This document shows positions 59,809 through 64,000 of a stretch of 64,000 nucleotides of DNA, piece after piece. The stretch spans positions 1,550,001 to 1,614,000 of the forward strand of contig NZ_CP054931.1 in the NCBI RefSeq assembly GCF_013364355.1, in the 5' to 3' direction. The translations under genes and the position numbers were made by a program. Numbering within the stretch: position 1 is the first letter of the stretch; every line of letters begins with the position of its first letter. The stretch is from Stenotrophomonas sp. NA06056. Its GTDB lineage: Bacteria; Pseudomonadota; Gammaproteobacteria; Xanthomonadales; Xanthomonadaceae. The notes under the pieces are model-generated. The model saw only the letters and a list, made by a program, of their open reading frames with translations. It was not told the origin of the DNA and made no database searches.

Positions 59809-60378
59809 TCAACGCTGCTCGGTACGGAAATCCACCGGCACCCGCACCACGCTGGCCACGGCGCGGCCCTGGTGCACGGCCGGCTCGAACTTCCAGCCCT
59901 GCACCGTGTTCAACACGGCGCGGTCCAGGTCACGGCTGCGTTCGCCGCTGCGCGACACGATCGCCGCATCGGTCACGTTGCCGCGGGTATCCACGTTCAA
60001 GCTCGCAACCACGCTGCCCTGCACGCCACTACGCAGCGCAGCGGCCGGGTAACTCGGCTTGGTATTGCTGGCCAGCGGACGCGCCTCGCGGTTGCGTACG
60101 GCCGGAGCGGCCTTGCGCTCGCTCTGCGCGGGCGCGGCCTGGCGCGTCGCGGCGGCAGGCGTGGTGGCAACCGGCGTTTCGGTGGCCGGCAGCAAGCGCT
60201 CGCTTACCGGCGCAGGCGCAGCTTCGTCATGATTGGAAAAGCGCAGCCAGACCAGTGCGGCTGCGAACATCGCCACGATCAGGGCCAACCACAGCCAGGG
60301 AGAGGTCGAGCGCGGCTCAAGCGCCCCATCCTGCTGCAGTTGCGGGGAATGGAGGTTTTCGTGGGTGGTGGCAGTCAT
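59809..60378 (-). CDS. TonB-family protein (energy transducer type)
   Basis: 189 residues. One N-terminal membrane helix (residues 28-46), an Ala/Pro-rich spacer with basic residues, then a TonB C-terminal domain (KPSYPAAALRSGVQGSVVASLNVD, DLDRAVLNTVQGWKFEPAV). The domain couples the proton motive force to outer-membrane receptors in true TonB; without adjacent exbBD the role is uncertain. A second, similar gene is 118 bases upstream on the same strand. Confidence 0.82.
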   Translation of the reverse strand: MTATTHENLHSPQLQQDGALEPRSTSPWLWLALIVAMFAAALVWLRFSNHDEAAPAPVSERLLPATETPVATTPAAATRQAAPAQSERKAAPAVRNREARPLASNTKPSYPAAALRSGVQGSVVASLNVDTRGNVTDAAIVSRSGERSRDLDRAVLNTVQGWKFEPAVHQGRAVASVVRVPVDFRTEQR

Positions 60379-60496
60379 CGCAAACTCCTCGCGTCAGTAA
60401 CGACGCCCAGAGTGTTGCCCGGGGCGGCGTCGCAGCGTGTCAGCGTTGCGTCAACGCGACCTGCAAGGTTCAGTTTTTCTGCCGGGAAGCGTTCAG

Positions 60497-61141
60497 TTAC
60501 TGAGGCTTGAAATCGAACGGCACTTCAATGCTGCCCGGCACCGGTTGGCCATTGCTGACCGCTGGGCTGAAGCGCCAGCGGCGCACGGCATCGGTTGCCG
60601 CGCGGTCCAGTTCACGCGAGCCGCTGCGCTGGATCACCGTCACGTTGTTCGGATAGCCGGTGGCGTCCACGTCCACCCGTACCACCACGCTGCCCGCCTC
60701 GCCGCGGCGCAGGGCAGCGGCCGGGTAGGCCGGCGGCGGTGACTGGCCGGCAATCGGCATCGGCTGCGCATTGGCGGTTGCCGGTGCCGCAGTACCCGGC
60801 GTGGCCGGCGCCGCTTCAACCGTGGCTGGGGGCGGCGGCGGGGCGGTTTCCACCAGCTTCGGCGCATCTTCTGCGTCAGGCACCGGGACCGGCTTGGCAT
60901 CGGGCATGTCGCTGGAACCTGCGGCCGCGGCCAGCGGCTCGGGCAGCGGTTCCACCTGCGCGGTTTCCTGTGGGGTCTGTGCGGCCGGGTCGGCGCGGAA
61001 GAATTCCTTGTCGCGTCCGGTCAGCCAGACCAGCACGAACAGCAGGATGCCCACGCCGAAGGCGATGCCAGCGATCTTCAGGGCGTTGCGCGGGATATGC
61101 ACGGTGAACGACTTGGCAGGCGACGGACGGGGAGCAGACAT
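60497..61141 (-). CDS. Second TonB-family protein, upstream of the first
   Basis: 214 residues from ATG 61141. Membrane helix (IAGIAFGVGILLFVLVWLTG), Pro-rich middle with PLPEPLAAAAG and PPPPPATVEAAP, and a TonB C-terminal domain (PPPAYPAAALRRGEAGSVVVRVDVDATG, RELDRAATDAVRRWRFSPAV). Same design as the downstream protein, so probably a duplication. The frame extends to 61354 beyond this Met into serS promoter sequence and is not used. Divergent from serS by 113 bases. Confidence 0.82.
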   Translation of the reverse strand: MSAPRPSPAKSFTVHIPRNALKIAGIAFGVGILLFVLVWLTGRDKEFFRADPAAQTPQETAQVEPLPEPLAAAAGSSDMPDAKPVPVPDAEDAPKLVETAPPPPPATVEAAPATPGTAAPATANAQPMPIAGQSPPPAYPAAALRRGEAGSVVVRVDVDATGYPNNVTVIQRSGSRELDRAATDAVRRWRFSPAVSNGQPVPGSIEVPFDFKPQ

Positions 61142-61212
61142 GGACCAGACCAGTACGGAATGCCTCGATTCTGCCACGCCCGGAATGAACCGGGCGGCAG
61201 AAATCCGTATAA

Positions 61213-62535
<1,323 letters not shown>

Positions 62536-62542
62536 ATCTGGT

Positions 62543-62566
62543 GGGTGCCATGCTTGCATGGCACCC
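62543..62566 (+). terminator. Perfect hairpin immediately after serS
   Basis: 11-bp perfect stem GGGTGCCATGC / GCATGGCACCC with loop TT, starting seven bases after the serS stop. It precedes the repeat array; similar to SMAG palindromes but with a different stem. Confidence 0.6.
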
Positions 62567-62973
62567 CATCCACGCATGGCGAGGATCTACCGACGCGGTG
62601 CGGCATCCACGCATGGCGAGGATCTACCGACGCGGTGCGGCATCCACGCATGGCGAGGATCTACCGACGCGGTGCGGCATCCACGCATGGCGAGGATCTA
62701 CCGACGCGGTGCGGCATCCACGCATGGCGAGGATCTACCGACGCGGTGCGGCATCCACGCATGGCGTGGATCTACCGACGCGGTGCGGCATCCACGCATG
62801 GCGAGGATCTACCGACGCGGTGCGGCATCCACGCATGGCGAGGATCTACCGACGCGGTGCGGCATCCACGCATGGCGAGGATCTACCGACGCGGTGCGGC
62901 ATCCACGCATGGCGAGGATCTACCGACGCGGTGCGGCATCCACGCATGGCGTGGATCTACCGATGCGGTGTGG
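62567..62973 (-). repeat. Tandem array of eleven 37-bp SMAG units
   Basis: Eleven head-to-tail units of exactly 37 bp (starts at 62567 and every 37 bases to 62937). Each holds ATCCACGC-ATG-GCG(A/T)GGAT-CTAC, i.e. a minus-oriented GTAG palindrome, then a 13-base spacer CGACGCGGTGCGG. Units 1-5 and 7-10 are identical and carry GCGAGGAT (one A-A mismatch in the stem); units 6 and 11 carry GCGTGGAT (perfect stem); unit 11 has two further changes. Nested repeats fit duplication of a five-unit block. All forward frames stay open across the array, which is a consequence of the repeat and not coding evidence. Confidence 0.97.
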
Positions 62974-63026
62974 CATCCCGGCGCCGGGGACTTGGATCCG
63001 CCGTGCGGGACGTTTGGGGCTCTACA

Positions 63027-63049
63027 GTAGATCCACGCCATGCGTGGAT
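63027..63049 (+). repeat. Plus-oriented SMAG element beyond the array
   Basis: GTAG-ATCCACGC-CATG...GTGGAT, the same palindrome as the array unit but opposite in direction, with a perfect stem. Only 11 bases before the convergent SH3-like gene stop. Confidence 0.9.
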
Positions 63050-63060
63050 AGCGCAATCCA

Positions 63061-63411
63061 TCAACCCGCAACGCGCAGCTTCTCCAGCGGCACCCAACCC
63101 GCCTCCCCATTCTCCGGCACACACCACGCCCAACCATTGAGCGTGCGCACGCCGCGCAATGGCTGGCCCGGGTCCACATCCAGTTCCCGCGCGCAGTAGT
63201 CCTCCGTGGCGAATGCGCCACCCTGCGCATCGCGACCGATCACTGGCGCCGGCACGAACCCCGGCTGCTGCCCCTTGGCCTCGCACAGAAACCAATCGTC
63301 CCAGCCCTCGGGCCCCTCATAACGCTCGCCTACCACCAGTGCCTGTCCACGGAGCAGGGTGATCGGGTGTGGGAATTCGCTGCGGTGCGCAGCCGTCACG
63401 ATGTAGTTCAT
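63061..63411 (-). CDS. SH3-like domain protein of unknown role
   Basis: 116 residues from ATG 63411. Two SH3-like segments: PITLLRGQALVVGERYEGPEGWDDWFLCEAKGQQPGFVP and GVRTLNGWAWCVPENGEAGWVPLEKLRV (residues about 17-55 and 85-115). A cytoplasmic protein without signal peptide; similar proteins are called SH3 ligand-binding domain proteins. A hairpin terminator for the upstream azoR lies before it. Confidence 0.75.
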   Translation of the reverse strand: MNYIVTAAHRSEFPHPITLLRGQALVVGERYEGPEGWDDWFLCEAKGQQPGFVPAPVIGRDAQGGAFATEDYCARELDVDPGQPLRGVRTLNGWAWCVPENGEAGWVPLEKLRVAG

Positions 63412-63425
63412 CGCACCATGGTGGC

Positions 63426-63457
63426 AAAAAAAGACGGCCCTGCAAGAAGCAGGGCCG
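63426..63457 (-). terminator. Rho-independent terminator for azoR
   Basis: 9-bp stem CGGCCCTGC-AAGAA-GCAGGGCCG with a leftward T-run (seven A on the plus strand at 63426-63432). Lies between azoR and the SH3-like gene. Confidence 0.88.
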
Positions 63458-63547
63458 CCAGGGTAGGGTGGGCCGGGATGGGGGAGGGAATCCCGGCCCG
63501 CGTTCAGCGCCCAGACGAGGGAGAGAGGCGCCGAACGCTGGAACGCG

Positions 63548-64000
63548 TTACGCCGCAGCCACTTCCGCCGTTTCATGCGACGGCAGCGCTGCCAGTGCAC
63601 CGGCAATCGCGTCTTCGCGATGCTGCGGTGAATAGGCGATGCCCTCGGCACGCACGAACTCGATGTCGTTGATGCCCCAGAAGGCGAACGTCTGGCGCAG
63701 GAAGGGCTCCTGGAAGTCCGCCGGCGAATCGGTGTAGATGCCGCCACGGCTGCTGACCACGATCACCCGCTTGCCACCGGCCAGGCCCACCGGGCCGTTC
63801 TCGGTGTACTTGAAGGTGCGCCCAGCCACCGCCACGCGGTCGATCCAGGCCTTCAGGGTGGAGGGCACGCTGAAGTTGTACATCGGCGCGCCGATCACCA
63901 CGATGTCAGCCGCGAGGAACTGCTCGAGCACCTGTTCAGCATCGGCCGCTTCAGCGGCGTCGGTCTTGGCCAGCGAACCACTGCGCAGATGCGGTACCGG
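63548..64000 (-). CDS. azoR: FMN-dependent NADH-azoreductase, C-terminal part (5' end outside window)
   Basis: The leftward frame is open to the window edge; 150 residues are visible. It has the flavodoxin-like core [41 protein letters not shown], whose parts (residues about 31-70) match AzoR, and the [28 protein letters not shown] end region. Reduces quinones and azo dyes using NADH and FMN. A terminator follows. Confidence 0.93.
   Translation of the reverse strand, partial: PVPHLRSGSLAKTDAAEAADAEQVLEQFLAADIVVIGAPMYNFSVPSTLKAWIDRVAVAGRTFKYTENGPVGLAGGKRVIVVSSRGGIYTDSPADFQEPFLRQTFAFWGINDIEFVRAEGIAYSPQHREDAIAGALAALPSHETAEVAAA

Noticed and set aside
62567..62973. Possible CRISPR array
   Set aside because: The 37-bp period is continuous identical repeat with no variable spacers, and there are no cas genes.

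Overview
The window looks like chromosome of a Stenotrophomonas maltophilia-complex bacterium (Xanthomonadaceae). The evidence is uniformly high GC, xanthomonad gene orders (smc-zipA-ligA, serC-pheA-aroA), a GyrA with Gln at position 83 (the natural state in S. maltophilia), a protein with a C-terminal XVIPCD-type signal for the antibacterial type IV secretion system, and many short GTAG-headed palindromes of the SMAG/REP kind described in this species. No rRNA, tRNA, prophage, insertion sequence or CRISPR array was seen.

Layout. 1-7.5 kb: the 3' end of smc, then zipA, a divergent Tat-exported aminotransferase, ligA, a GNAT acetyltransferase and epmA. 7.6-17.2 kb: a DUF3011 repeat protein, mtnA, gyrA, the membrane quinoprotein glucose dehydrogenase gcd, and an alcohol dehydrogenase divergent from a LysR regulator. 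17.2-22.4 kb: small secreted proteins, an overlapping HipA-like/DUF3037 pair, and a putative immunity lipoprotein plus HExxH/XVIPCD effector. 22.5-30.8 kb: an S9 peptidase, a secreted zinc protease, an unrecognised two-gene module (259-residue protein plus FAD protein), and a GDSL hydrolase. 30.8-37.2 kb: a LysR regulator divergent from agmatine deiminase, a thioesterase divergent from a TetR regulator, a VOC protein and membrane proteins. 37.2-44.2 kb: a TonB-dependent receptor, a serine hydrolase with a C-terminal extension, and a large Ig-domain autotransporter, all on the minus strand. 44.4-52 kb: the complete histidine utilisation locus, hutIHGU divergent from hutFC. 52-55.7 kb: hicAB, a membrane-anchored Mrr-like nuclease-fold protein, a phasin and a PHA-system protein, and an FHA protein. 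55.9-62.5 kb: serC-pheA-aroA, two TonB-family proteins and serS. 62.5-64 kb: a tandem array of eleven 37-bp SMAG units, an SH3-like protein and the 3' part of azoR.

How genes work together. The hut genes convert histidine to glutamate through formimidoylglutamate, formylglutamate and formate; four-base overlaps join hutI-hutH-hutG-hutU and a shared AT-rich palindrome separates them from hutF-hutC. serC, pheA and aroA link serine, phenylalanine and chorismate synthesis. The effector/immunity pair would arm a type IV secretion machine encoded elsewhere.

The most interesting items are the candidate T4SS effector/immunity pair (19.4-21.4 kb), the two-gene module at 27.6-30.0 kb, and the SMAG array behind serS, whose nested block structure suggests recent expansion.
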